Origin: Promethearchaeota archaeon
GTDB taxonomy: Archaea > Asgardarchaeota > Lokiarchaeia > Sigyniarchaeales > SOKP01
Assembly: GCA_019057355.1 (NCBI GenBank)
Contig: DXJM01000379.1
Coordinates: forward strand, 1 to 6,605
Direction of reading: 5' to 3'
DNA length: 6,605 nucleotides
The notes beneath the pieces were generated by a model. That model searched no databases. It saw only the letters and a program-made list of their open reading frames with translations, and was not told the DNA's origin. The translations under genes and the position numbers were made by a program. Every line of letters begins with the position of its first letter. The first letter of the stretch is position 1. Shown piece by piece: positions 1 to 5,802 of the stretch.

Positions 1-10
1 AGAGCTAAAT

Positions 11-18
11 ATTTAAAT
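11..18 (+). promoter_or_regulatory. TATA-box-like element upstream of the MM0924-like gene
   Basis: ATTTAAAT, inside the longer AT-only run AAATATTTAAATA (7-19), resembles an archaeal TATA box. Transcription starting about 25 bases downstream would leave a leader of roughly 40 bases that still contains the Shine-Dalgarno site at 71-74. In DNA this AT-rich such matches arise easily by chance, so this is a candidate only. Confidence 0.4.
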
Positions 19-70
19 AGTTCTTTTTCATCATTGTTCTTTGAATATATTCACAAAAATAAATTGAAAA

Positions 71-74
71 GGTG
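71..74 (+). promoter_or_regulatory. Shine-Dalgarno site that decides the start at 81
   Basis: GGTG lies six bases before the ATG at 81 and matches part of the archaeal anti-Shine-Dalgarno complement (GGAGGTGAT). An in-frame GTG at 72 overlaps this site and so cannot use it, which favours the ATG at 81. The same GGTG/GGTGA signal recurs before the genes at 869 and 5803. Confidence 0.6.
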
Positions 75-80
75 TTATTA

Positions 81-266
81 ATGCTAGGAAAATTTATATC
101 CGAACATTATATAAACCAAAACGTTGATGTTTATTGTGGACCTCCATCAAATTTCTCAGGAAGAGTCATAGGGTGTGCTGATGAGGTACTGACCTTGGAA
201 AGTGGAGATAAATCATTAACTCACGTTTTTATTCCACATATCATAGCTATTTGGAAATCTAAATGA
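81..266 (+). CDS. MM0924-like small protein (61 aa), function unknown
   Basis: This encodes a 61-residue protein that I recognise, from memory of the pattern only, as resembling the MM0924 family of small archaeal proteins. The features that suggest this are a DVYCGP segment near residues 15-20, a phenylalanine-x-glycine-x-valine strand, a cysteine followed by aspartate-x-valleucine-type residues (CADEVLTLE), and a C-terminal I-x-A-I-W ending. Alternating hydrophobic residues and short strand-like segments suggest a compact small beta-barrel, perhaps Sm-like, but that is inference. There is no signal peptide, membrane segment or catalytic motif. The two cysteines could bind metal or form a disulfide. 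An in-frame GTG at 72 would add three residues but is disfavoured because it overlaps the ribosome-binding site. The gene appears to be a single transcription unit, with a TATA-like element upstream and a long oligo-T tract downstream. Confidence 0.65.
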   Translation: MLGKFISEHYINQNVDVYCGPPSNFSGRVIGCADEVLTLESGDKSLTHVFIPHIIAIWKSK

Positions 267-275
267 TAATAGAAC

Positions 276-297
276 AATTTTTATTTTTTTTTCTTTA
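276..297 (+). terminator. Oligo-T transcription terminator after the MM0924-like gene
   Basis: A T-rich tract with an uninterrupted run of nine T (284-292) starts about 10 bases after the stop codon and has no hairpin before it. This is the usual form of an intrinsic archaeal terminator. It separates the small gene from the thioredoxin, which has its own TATA-like element at 327. Confidence 0.55.
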
Positions 298-326
298 GTT
301 ATGATTCTTTTTTCATAATAAACACC

Positions 327-334
327 TTTAAATA
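327..334 (+). promoter_or_regulatory. TATA box of the thioredoxin gene
   Basis: TTTAAATA is a strong match to the archaeal TATA consensus (TTTAWATA) and lies just after the oligo-T tract of the preceding gene. A transcript starting about 25 bases downstream would carry a leader of about 55 bases before the ATG at 414. Confidence 0.5.
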
Positions 335-413
335 TGGCTAATGATTTACTTTAACTAAGTAATGAATATTTTTTACACAACTTAAAATAAAAATAAAATA
401 ACGTGAAAATGGA

Positions 414-821
414 ATGGAAAAAACTGACAACGAATTAGAAACGATAAGATTAAAAAAAGTAAGTGAAATGATGAATAAAATCTCAATGCCCTCTTCTGTA
501 TTAAAATTGCATTCTTATGAAGATTATGAAAAAATATTGGCAGCTTTTCCTGATAGAATTATCATCATTGATTTTTCAGCTGTATGGTGTGGTCCATGTA
601 AGTTCTATACCCCGATCTTCGAGCAACTTCAAAAAGAATTCAAGAATGATTTTATTTTTGCTAAGGTTGATGTAGATGAAAACCGTCGTTTAGCAATCCA
701 ATATCAAATCACGGGCGTTCCAACAACTCTTTTCGTAAGGAAAGGAGAAGTTATCCAACAAGCAGTAGGAGCCTTGAGTTATGACATGCTGAAAAACTAC
801 CTGCAATCGTTAAAGTTTTAA
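414..821 (+). CDS. Thioredoxin with N-terminal extension
   Basis: A 135-residue thioredoxin-fold protein that reduces protein disulfides in the cytoplasm. The active site WCGPC is at residues 58-62 (Cys59, Cys62), preceded by the usual IIDFSA strand with its aspartate. The cis-proline loop GVPT is at 101-104, the VDVDEN segment at 85-90, and the final strand and helix fill 105-135, so the domain is complete. Residues 1-28 form a charged, probably helical extension (EKTDNELETIRLKKVSEMM) ahead of the canonical fold. Archaeal thioredoxins often carry such a leader. There is no signal peptide. The ATG at 414 has a weak GTGA ribosome site at 403-406. A later ATG within the leader (around residue 19-20) would give a shorter form. 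A TATA box at 327 suggests its own promoter. The winged-helix gene follows 47 bases later and could be co-transcribed. The reductase partner is not in the window. Confidence 0.93.
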   Translation: MEKTDNELETIRLKKVSEMMNKISMPSSVLKLHSYEDYEKILAAFPDRIIIIDFSAVWCGPCKFYTPIFEQLQKEFKNDFIFAKVDVDENRRLAIQYQITGVPTTLFVRKGEVIQQAVGALSYDMLKNYLQSLKF

Positions 822-826
822 TCTAC

Positions 827-845
827 TTTTTTAATTCTCTTTTTA
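827..845 (+). terminator. Weak T-rich tract after the thioredoxin gene
   Basis: The gap after the thioredoxin stop codon holds two short T runs (six T at 827-832 and five at 840-844). They could end the thioredoxin transcript partially. Read another way, TTTTAAATTA (841-850 region) could be a TATA element, but a start about 25 bases on would remove the GGTGA site at 858-862, so co-transcription of the next gene with the thioredoxin remains plausible. Confidence 0.3.
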
Positions 846-857
846 AATTATGTTAAT

Positions 858-862
858 GGTGA
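858..862 (+). promoter_or_regulatory. Shine-Dalgarno site of the winged-helix gene
   Basis: GGTGA lies six bases before the ATG at 869. It is the clearest ribosome-binding site in the window and fixes the start of the downstream gene. Confidence 0.6.
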
Positions 863-868
863 AATCAA

Positions 869-1321
869 ATGGAAATCATAGGAAGGCAGCTAGAAGGGTT
901 TAAAGATATTGAAATTAATAAAATTCTTGAAAATAAAAAAATCTTTTCAAGCTTACAGCTATATAAATGCATTTTAGGATTGAATCCCTCAGAATCAAAA
1001 ATATTTGGTTATATCATGAATAACAAGAATATAACCACAGCAGAATTATCATCCCTATTTAAGATGGATAGAAGTTCTATTCAAAGAGCATTGCAAACCT
1101 TAACTAACTTAAAACTCATTAGACGCGATTCAATGTCAATGAAAAATTATGTTGAATCAAAAAATCTGAATCCCTTAAATAAAAAAGGTTATGTCTACGT
1201 TTACAATTCAGAACATATGGGATCAATCAAAAAGGAATTGAAAGGATTGTTAGATAAATGGTATGAATCCATGTTAGCTTATATCGAAAATCTTGACTAC
1301 CTTGCGAAACTTGGGGTTTAA
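869..1321 (+). CDS. Winged helix-turn-helix transcriptional regulator (MarR/TrmB-like)
   Basis: A 150-residue protein with a single winged-helix DNA-binding domain. After a short N-terminal region (1-37), residues 38-52 form the first helix (SESKIFGYIM). Residues 56-86 give the helix-turn-helix: TTAELSSLF, then the recognition helix DRSSIQRALQTLTN, then LKLIRR. Residues 86-113 form the wing, ending in GYVYVY. A C-terminal helix (117-145) contains the WYESM segment, which probably makes the dimer, as in archaeal MarR/TrmB-type regulators of this size. There is no sugar- or ligand-binding domain like that of full-length TrmB, so any effector is unknown. It lies between the thioredoxin and the acyl-CoA synthetase operon, and may control one or the other or itself. 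The inverted repeat at 4981-5000 is another possible target. The DNA-binding role is well supported; the regulon is guesswork. Confidence 0.82.
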   Translation: MEIIGRQLEGFKDIEINKILENKKIFSSLQLYKCILGLNPSESKIFGYIMNNKNITTAELSSLFKMDRSSIQRALQTLTNLKLIRRDSMSMKNYVESKNLNPLNKKGYVYVYNSEHMGSIKKELKGLLDKWYESMLAYIENLDYLAKLGV

Positions 1322-1376
1322 AATTTGAATATAAACAGTTTCTAAATGTGATCTAATTTTTCATAGAAGAAATAAG

Positions 1377-1384
1377 ATTTAATA
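1377..1384 (+). promoter_or_regulatory. TATA-like element upstream of the acyl-CoA synthetase operon
   Basis: ATTTAATA in the 168-base gap before 1490 is the best TATA-like candidate for the two-gene operon and would give a leader of about 80 bases. A T-rich tract directly after it (1389-1407) could instead terminate the upstream regulator transcript, so the roles of the two elements are ambiguous. The rest of the gap (1408-1489) shows no clear hairpin or site. Confidence 0.3.
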
Positions 1385-1388
1385 GGTA

Positions 1389-1407
1389 TTATTTTATTTT
1401 TATTCTA
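1389..1407 (+). terminator. T-rich tract after the winged-helix gene
   Basis: A pyrimidine-rich tract with runs of four and five T, interrupted by single A residues, lies about 70 bases after the stop of the regulator. It may act as a weak archaeal terminator. It overlaps the region where the next transcript should begin, so the call is tentative. Confidence 0.25.
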
Positions 1408-1489
1408 TAGAAATAGGAAAGAGAAAAAATTGCTATTCTTCCTCAAACGTAATTAGAAAATCATATTCTCGATATGGAATTGGATCCTA

Positions 1490-2929
1490 ATGAATCTAGA
1501 AAAATTATTCAAACCAAAAACTATTGCTGTTGTAGGTCTTAGCAAGCATAATCCTCTGAGCCCTGGACGCATGATTCTATTAAAAAACGAGTATGAAATG
1601 GACGTAAAAATATACGGTATTCATCCTGATGGAGGACAATTAGAAGGCGTCAAATTATATTCAAGGTTAGAAGATCTTCCCGAAATACCCGATCTTCTTG
1701 TCATAGCCGTAAATGCTCGTGATACATTAGAATATATCCAACAATGTGTGAATTTAGGGATAAAAGCCGCTATTATTATTAGCAGCGGTTTTGCGGAAAT
1801 CGGGGGTGAAGGTATTGAGCGCCAAAATAAACTGGCCAAACTCTCGTTTGACAATGATATCGCTGTTTTAGGACCAAATTGCATAGGTGTTTATTCTCCT
1901 CCATTAATTGATACAATTTTTCTTCCTACTGAAAGAATTACTCGCCCTCCAAAAGGTTCAGTAGCTTTAATTAGCCAATCGGGTGGTTTTTTAATCGACC
2001 AATTTTTCGTAAAGTTTAAAGAGAGGAATATTGGGGTATCAACAGCAGTCTCGATTGGAAATAGGGCTGTCGTAGATGAGACAATGCTCCTTGAATATTT
2101 TAGTAATGAGGATCAGGAAACTTCCAATATCGCTTTTTATTTAGAGGGCTTTAAAGAAGGGAGGGCTCGGGATTTTTTAGATATTGCTAAAAAGTCAGAA
2201 GATATTGTCATCTCCTTTTTTGGGGGCGTGACTGAACAAGGAAGGATTGCCACGCAATCGCATACCGCATCACTTGCCGGAAATTCAAAAATCTTATCGG
2301 CAGCACTAAAGCAAAATCATATCATCCAGCCCAAGGGAGAGGGTGAACTGTTGACCTATTTAAAAGTATTTGAGGTCCTTTCTCATCGCAAAAAACCTTT
2401 TGGAAACAATACGATTACCTATGGAAATGTGGCAATTCTCTCAGTATCGGGAGGTCACGGTGTCATTTGTGCTGATTTAATTAGTAAATATGGGTTAACT
2501 GCAGTTCAGTTCACCGAAGAAGAAACAAATAAATTAAAACAGAGAATAAATCCCGTGGCAACTAAAATTGCCTCTTTTAACAATCCTATTGATTTAACAG
2601 GAGCCGTGTTGGACATTGATATTGAGAACATCCTTGAAGGACTCTCAGAAATTGAGAGGATTGAATGCATCTTGCTCTTGCTTCTACCTTACCCTCCTAA
2701 TATCTCTTTTCAAATAGGAAGAAGAATTGCAAATATTATTACTGTTAAAAAGAAACCCGTTATTTGTTTTATTCCATATGTTTCAAAATATTCGCTAATA
2801 ATTGAGTCTTTAGAAATTGCAAATATTCCAGTTTTTCATAGTATCAAAGAAGTTGTTCAAGCCGCGGCTGGATTGAAATTGAGGACTAGGATCATGAATT
2901 TAAAAAAGCACAATATTTATTGGGAGTAA
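1490..2929 (+). CDS. Acyl-CoA synthetase (ADP-forming), alpha subunit
   Basis: A 479-residue protein matching in length and order the alpha subunit of archaeal ADP-forming acetyl/acyl-CoA synthetases, which make ATP from acyl-CoA, ADP and phosphate. Residues 7-135 form the CoA-binding Rossmann domain: TIAVVGLS (11-18), IHPDG (44-48), LLVIAVNA, the SSGFAEIGGEG segment (98-108) and GPNCIGV (128-134). Residues 155-300 form the first ligase-CoA domain, with ISQSGG (161-166), VSIGNRAVVDE (187-197) and QSHTASLAG (256-264). His258 fits the phosphohistidine position of the family. Residues 310-465 form the second domain, with SVSGGHGV (318-325) and NNPIDLTG (364-371). The glycine-rich loop before the histidine reads FFGGVTEQG, where I recall Lys-Ser-Gly as typical. 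The ATP-grasp beta subunit needed for ATP formation is neither fused nor nearby. No good Shine-Dalgarno site precedes the ATG. It is probably co-transcribed with the DUF362 gene 22 bases downstream. Substrate is unknown. Confidence 0.87.
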   Translation: MNLEKLFKPKTIAVVGLSKHNPLSPGRMILLKNEYEMDVKIYGIHPDGGQLEGVKLYSRLEDLPEIPDLLVIAVNARDTLEYIQQCVNLGIKAAIIISSGFAEIGGEGIERQNKLAKLSFDNDIAVLGPNCIGVYSPPLIDTIFLPTERITRPPKGSVALISQSGGFLIDQFFVKFKERNIGVSTAVSIGNRAVVDETMLLEYFSNEDQETSNIAFYLEGFKEGRARDFLDIAKKSEDIVISFFGGVTEQGRIATQSHTASLAGNSKILSAALKQNHIIQPKGEGELLTYLKVFEVLSHRKKPFGNNTITYGNVAILSVSGGHGVICADLISKYGLTAVQFTEEETNKLKQRINPVATKIASFNNPIDLTGAVLDIDIENILEGLSEIERIECILLLLLPYPPNISFQIGRRIANIITVKKKPVICFIPYVSKYSLIIESLEIANIPVFHSIKEVVQAAAGLKLRTRIMNLKKHNIYWE

Positions 2930-2951
2930 ATAGTTCTAATGAAATGATTTC

Positions 2952-4115
2952 ATGTCAACAACTATTATTAGTGTCGTAAATGTAAAAAATCATGAAGATA
3001 TTCAAGATGCCGTTTTAGAAGCCATTAGATTGATTGAAGAAAATTTTCCTTTTACTTTTTCAAATGCAAACTCGATATTGATAAAACCCAACTTACTCGC
3101 TGCAAATAAAAATGCTTGCACGAATCCTTCTTTTGTCGAAGGCGTGATCAACTATCTCAAGGAAAAAGGAATATCCATGAAAAATGTCAAAATTGGCGAT
3201 TCTCCAGGGCAATCCAATGAAACAGCGATTGAAGTTGGTAAAAAAATTGGATTGCACGATCTTTGTGATAGAAATGGGATTGAATTTATCGATTTTGAAA
3301 GTCAAGTTCCAATTAAAGAAACAATACAAGGGGCTGTCAAGCTAAAAGAAACATATGTTGCAAAAATAGTTAAAGATTGTGATATCATCATAAATCTGCC
3401 TCGATTAAAAACTCATGCTGAAGCCACCATGACTGGCGCTATAAAAAACTATTGGGGCATCATTCCTGGGGGATTAAAAGCGAGATTTCATTTATTAGGA
3501 AAAGATGCAGGTCAATTTGGAGAGGTAATAGCAGATAATTATTCCTGGATAGTAAGAAATAAACCAAATAGATTGACGGTCTATGATCTTCATTCCGTCA
3601 TGGATGGGCTTATGGGCCCCATCTCAGGTAAAATGAACAATTGGAATTTAATCTTAGCAGGTACCGATGAATTAGCATTAGATGTCGTGGCGTTGGAAAT
3701 TGGAAAATTTAAGGGAATACATGTTCCCCATATTAAAAGTGCGATAAAACGGCAATTAGGGGTATCTAATTTGAATGAAATAGAAATTAAAGGTATAACA
3801 CTAGAAGAAGCAAAAAAAATGACCCCTAAATTTAACGTTCCCACTAATTTAATGACTCAATTCATTAGCTTTCTCTCTGGAAATATTGCTTACCGTATAA
3901 TGGAAAAAATACCTAAAATAAACAAGGATAAATGTAAAAAGTGCGGTCAATGCGCTCAAGTTTGTCCTGCTGAGGCTATAAAGTTTCAATTGAACACGTT
4001 TCCCATTTTTTCAAGCCAGAAATGTATTTCATGTCTTTGCTGCATGGAATTATGCCCACATCACGCAATCACTCCTATAAAAAAGGGATTAAAGGGACTT
4101 CTTGATATTTTTTAG
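2952..4115 (+). CDS. DUF362 protein with C-terminal two-cluster ferredoxin domain
   Basis: A 387-residue cytoplasmic iron-sulfur protein. Residues 1-300 are a DUF362 domain: ILIKPNLL (42-49), GDSPGQSNE (82-90), the hallmark LPRLKTHAEATMTGAIKNYWG (from 149), the PGG loop with a following histidine (172-180), MDGLMGP (217-223) and LAGTDELALD (235-244). Residues 324-375 are a bacterial-type ferredoxin module. One cysteine set is 328, 331, 334, 338 and the other 358, 361, 364, 368, each ending Cys-Pro, so two [4Fe-4S] clusters are expected. The biochemical function of DUF362 is not established; electron transfer through the ferredoxin half is the only safe inference. It lies 22 bases after the acyl-CoA synthetase gene, with only a weak ribosome site, suggesting a shared transcript and perhaps translational coupling. 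It ends 7 bases from the convergent 20-cysteine protein, and both carry paired [4Fe-4S] motifs. No frame damage is visible. Confidence 0.9.
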   Translation: MSTTIISVVNVKNHEDIQDAVLEAIRLIEENFPFTFSNANSILIKPNLLAANKNACTNPSFVEGVINYLKEKGISMKNVKIGDSPGQSNETAIEVGKKIGLHDLCDRNGIEFIDFESQVPIKETIQGAVKLKETYVAKIVKDCDIIINLPRLKTHAEATMTGAIKNYWGIIPGGLKARFHLLGKDAGQFGEVIADNYSWIVRNKPNRLTVYDLHSVMDGLMGPISGKMNNWNLILAGTDELALDVVALEIGKFKGIHVPHIKSAIKRQLGVSNLNEIEIKGITLEEAKKMTPKFNVPTNLMTQFISFLSGNIAYRIMEKIPKINKDKCKKCGQCAQVCPAEAIKFQLNTFPIFSSQKCISCLCCMELCPHHAITPIKKGLKGLLDIF

Positions 4116-4122
4116 ATGGGTT

Positions 4123-4938
4123 TCAGGTAACATCAACAATGGTTGAGATGGTATTTATTGCCTTTTTTACATAGTCTTTATCCTCTATTGTTAAATCTAT
4201 TGCACCTTGAGGGCATACAGAAACACATCGACCACAGCCCCGGCATTCACTACTAATAACCGCACGATCTTGAACCATTCGAATGGCATCCACAAAACAC
4301 GTGCCGTTAGTGCACGTTCCGCATCCAATGCACTTATCATTTACTTTTACATTTACTCCTGACATTTTTTTGATATTAGTCCCTATTCTTGAATTCAGTA
4401 TGGGTGAAACTCTCCATAAACAACAACAAGGGCAACAATTACAAATGGTCATCAGTTTATTTCCAGGTCCTACTCCAAGCCATTGAGTATCCAATTTATT
4501 TCGTCCTATCAAGTGTATTAGTCCTGCCTCACGGCATTCTTCAAGATGTTTTAATGCTTCTTCCTTTGAAACTCGTTTACCAAGTCGAGGATTTATCCCA
4601 AGAGTTGCTTCCCCCAGAAATAAACATCCATAATTTATTGGGTAATCCTCGCACTTCATGCTTGAACGACAAAGACAGAAGTCCATTATCCAGTGATATT
4701 TTGCTTTTTTTACGAAATATTCTAACACTTGGGAGGGAAGGACATATTCTTCATGACATTCAATCGTTTTTTCAATAGAAATAGTTTTATCTCGGGGAAG
4801 ATAATAAATCTGATCCCCTCTAAAAAGAGAAAATTCAAATATTTTACCGAATAAGGGAAAGTTAGTCAATTTTGCTAAGAATGTAATGCTGGGAAATGCC
4901 TTTTTTATCAATTTAACAAACCAAAGAGGTCGAGCCAT
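4123..4938 (-). CDS. Cysteine-rich 4Fe-4S protein with CCPCCC motif, function unknown
   Basis: A 271-residue protein with 20 cysteines. Residues 1-45 are basic and hydrophobic (FVKLIKKAF at 7-15) without a signal peptide or clear membrane span; they might touch the membrane surface. The middle region has an unusual cysteine pattern: CLCR with Cys88 and Cys90, then Cys96, Cys105 in GCLFLGE and Cys135, followed by ICNCCPCCCLW with Cys166, 168, 169, 171, 172 and 173. This could hold a metal or further iron-sulfur centre. The C-terminal ferredoxin module has Cys203, 206, 209, 214 and Cys232, 235, 238, 242. The first set ends Cys-Phe instead of Cys-Pro and has four residues between its last two cysteines. 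I recall similar proteins in anaerobic archaea and bacteria but know no assigned function. A redox role is inferred. It runs towards the DUF362 gene and has its own promoter at 4965-4974. No Shine-Dalgarno site is seen, so the mRNA may be nearly leaderless. Confidence 0.85.
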   Translation of the reverse strand: MARPLWFVKLIKKAFPSITFLAKLTNFPLFGKIFEFSLFRGDQIYYLPRDKTISIEKTIECHEEYVLPSQVLEYFVKKAKYHWIMDFCLCRSSMKCEDYPINYGCLFLGEATLGINPRLGKRVSKEEALKHLEECREAGLIHLIGRNKLDTQWLGVGPGNKLMTICNCCPCCCLWRVSPILNSRIGTNIKKMSGVNVKVNDKCIGCGTCTNGTCFVDAIRMVQDRAVISSECRGCGRCVSVCPQGAIDLTIEDKDYVKKAINTISTIVDVT

Positions 4939-4964
4939 AATAATATCAAGTGAAGGAAATTTTT

Positions 4965-4974
4965 TAAAATATAA
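4965..4974 (-). promoter_or_regulatory. TATA box of the 20-cysteine protein gene
   Basis: On the minus strand this reads TTATATTTTA, ending 26 bases before the ATG at 4938. Archaeal transcription starting about 25 bases downstream would leave almost no leader, which fits the absence of a Shine-Dalgarno site before this gene. Confidence 0.45.
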
Positions 4975-4980
4975 TTTTTA

Positions 4981-5000
4981 TATGAATAAAAATATTCATA
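4981..5000. repeat. Perfect 7-base inverted repeat, candidate operator
   Basis: TATGAAT (4981-4987) and ATTCATA (4994-5000) are perfect inverted copies separated by six A/T bases. The element sits immediately upstream of the TATA box of the minus-strand gene, where an archaeal regulator could bind. The spacing suits a dimeric winged-helix protein. A-T richness makes chance occurrence quite possible. Confidence 0.4.
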
Positions 5001-5055
5001 ACATGATATCAAGTTTAGAATGATGATATGGAAAAATGTGTAATTTGATGTAATG

Positions 5056-5108
5056 TCTCCATTTAAATTGAGGGAGATGGAGAGTATTATGGAACACTCT
5101 CGTTTCCA
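5056..5108 (+). other. Cluster of overlapping, mutually exclusive hairpins
   Basis: TCTCCATTT (5056-5064) can pair with AGATGGAGA (5075-5083), a nine-base stem with one G-U pair and a 10-base loop. GAGAGT (5080-5085) can pair instead with ACTCTC (5096-5101). TGGAA (5090-5094) can pair with TTCCA (5104-5108). The first two share bases 5080-5083 and cannot form together; the second and third also overlap in space. The segment is richer in G+C than its surroundings. It could be a structured leader of thpR or a small RNA, but chance is not excluded. Confidence 0.3.
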
Positions 5109-5229
5109 AAAACACACTGCAAGATTAAAGCAACAACATTTAGTGTTATTTAATGGATGATAATTGCTCGATAAATTGGAAAGAAAAAAAAAGAATTTTA
5201 GAAAATAGTAAAAAAGAGAAAATGAAAAA

Positions 5230-5799
5230 ATGATTAGGAGCTTTATTGCCTTAGAATTAGAAGATAAAGAAACAAAAGAAAAAATTATGGACTTCTCTTT
5301 TCGAATCAAGAAGAATCAACCAAAAATAAAACTGGTCAATCCTCAACATCTTCACTTAACCATCAAATTTCTAGGAAACATTTCTGAATCAATTGCACCA
5401 CAAATTTATGAAGTAATCAAGGAAATTAATTATGAATTTATTCATGGCAAGAAACTTGAGTATTTTCTTAAAGGAGTTGGAGAATTCAACACGTTCTCCG
5501 TTATTTGGATTAAATTGATAGGTAATATTAAATTACTTCAAGAAATCAAGGATGCCCTCGAAGAAAATTTAAACGATAAATATAATATTGAAAGAGATAA
5601 ACGGTCAGAATTCAAGCCTCATCTTACAATTGGAAGATTAAATAAAAATAGAATTGATTACAAGTCTTTTAACGGTTTTAAGAACATAATTAGAGAAAAC
5701 AAGGAAACTATTTTTGGAAATTTTAATATAAGGGAAATTAAGTTCAAAAAATCTATATTGACTCCAAGCGGTCCTATTTATTCTGATTTGGTGTATTAA
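5230..5799 (+). CDS. thpR: RNA 2',3'-cyclic phosphodiesterase (ThpR/LigT, 2H family)
   Basis: A 189-residue member of the 2H phosphoesterase superfamily, the usual size for archaeal and bacterial ThpR (formerly LigT). It begins RSFIALEL, typical of the family's first strand. The two catalytic H-x-T motifs are HLTIKFLG (His42, Thr44) and HLTIGRL (His131, Thr133). In characterised homologues these histidines open RNA 2',3'-cyclic phosphates to a 2'-phosphate. The C-terminal strand pair (KFKKSILTPSGPIYSDL) also fits. The enzyme should be cytoplasmic and act on RNA ends such as tRNA halves or cleavage products. The ATG at 5230 has no strong Shine-Dalgarno site but gives exactly the family N-terminus. 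It is followed after three bases by the HAD hydrolase gene, whose ribosome site lies inside the end of thpR, so the two are almost surely one operon and translationally coupled. Confidence 0.92.
   Translation: MIRSFIALELEDKETKEKIMDFSFRIKKNQPKIKLVNPQHLHLTIKFLGNISESIAPQIYEVIKEINYEFIHGKKLEYFLKGVGEFNTFSVIWIKLIGNIKLLQEIKDALEENLNDKYNIERDKRSEFKPHLTIGRLNKNRIDYKSFNGFKNIIRENKETIFGNFNIREIKFKKSILTPSGPIYSDLVY
5790..5793 (+). promoter_or_regulatory. Shine-Dalgarno site of the HAD gene inside thpR
   Basis: GGTG overlaps the last codons of thpR and lies nine bases before the GTG at 5803. It supports the GTG as the start of the HAD gene, since no ATG lies at the domain's beginning, and points to coupled translation with thpR. 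Confidence 0.45.
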
Positions 5800-5802
5800 G
5801 CA

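Larger units (their letters stand above)
4939..5229. other. Divergent intergenic region between the 20-cysteine gene and thpR
   Basis: This 291-base gap separates two divergent genes. It holds the minus-strand TATA box (4965-4974), the inverted repeat at 4981-5000, a 9-base direct repeat ATATCAAGT (4943-4951 and 5006-5014), and the hairpin cluster at 5056-5108. A promoter for thpR must lie here; TTATTTAA (5146-5153) is a possible but weak TATA element. No convincing gene is seen. A 35-codon frame at 5053-5160 is considered under rejected items. Confidence 0.5.

Noticed and set aside
72..80. GTG at 72 as the start of the first gene
   Set aside because: The GTG overlaps the GGTG ribosome site that serves the ATG at 81, so the shorter protein is preferred.
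1621..1884. Minus-strand open frame inside the acyl-CoA synthetase gene
   Set aside because: It is fully antisense to a conserved CoA-binding domain and has no family features.
3093..3844. Two minus-strand open frames inside the DUF362 gene (3093-3329 and 3590-3844)
   Set aside because: Both lie antisense to conserved DUF362 motifs and give low-complexity hydrophobic translations.
4283..4778. Two plus-strand open frames opposite the 20-cysteine gene
   Set aside because: They lie wholly antisense to a gene with clear cysteine motifs and show no recognisable domain.
5020..5071. C-box-like ATGATGA (5020-5026) and a second TGATG (5046-5050), suggesting a C/D box guide RNA
   Set aside because: No CTGA D or D' box lies at the required spacing on this strand; only TTGA at 5068-5071 is near. 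A C/D RNA is not supported.
5053..5160. Small plus-strand frame of 35 codons in the gap before thpR (internal ATG codons at 5077 and 5089)
   Set aside because: It has no convincing ribosome-binding site, overlaps the hairpin cluster, and its sequence (with HSRFQKHTARLKQQ) matches no family I know. A frame of this length is expected by chance.
4908..5309. Minus-strand open frame of 133 codons spanning the intergenic region and the thpR start
   Set aside because: It overlaps the starts of two well-supported genes, and its translation is dominated by Phe, Leu, Ser and Ile, as expected from the complement of A-rich DNA.
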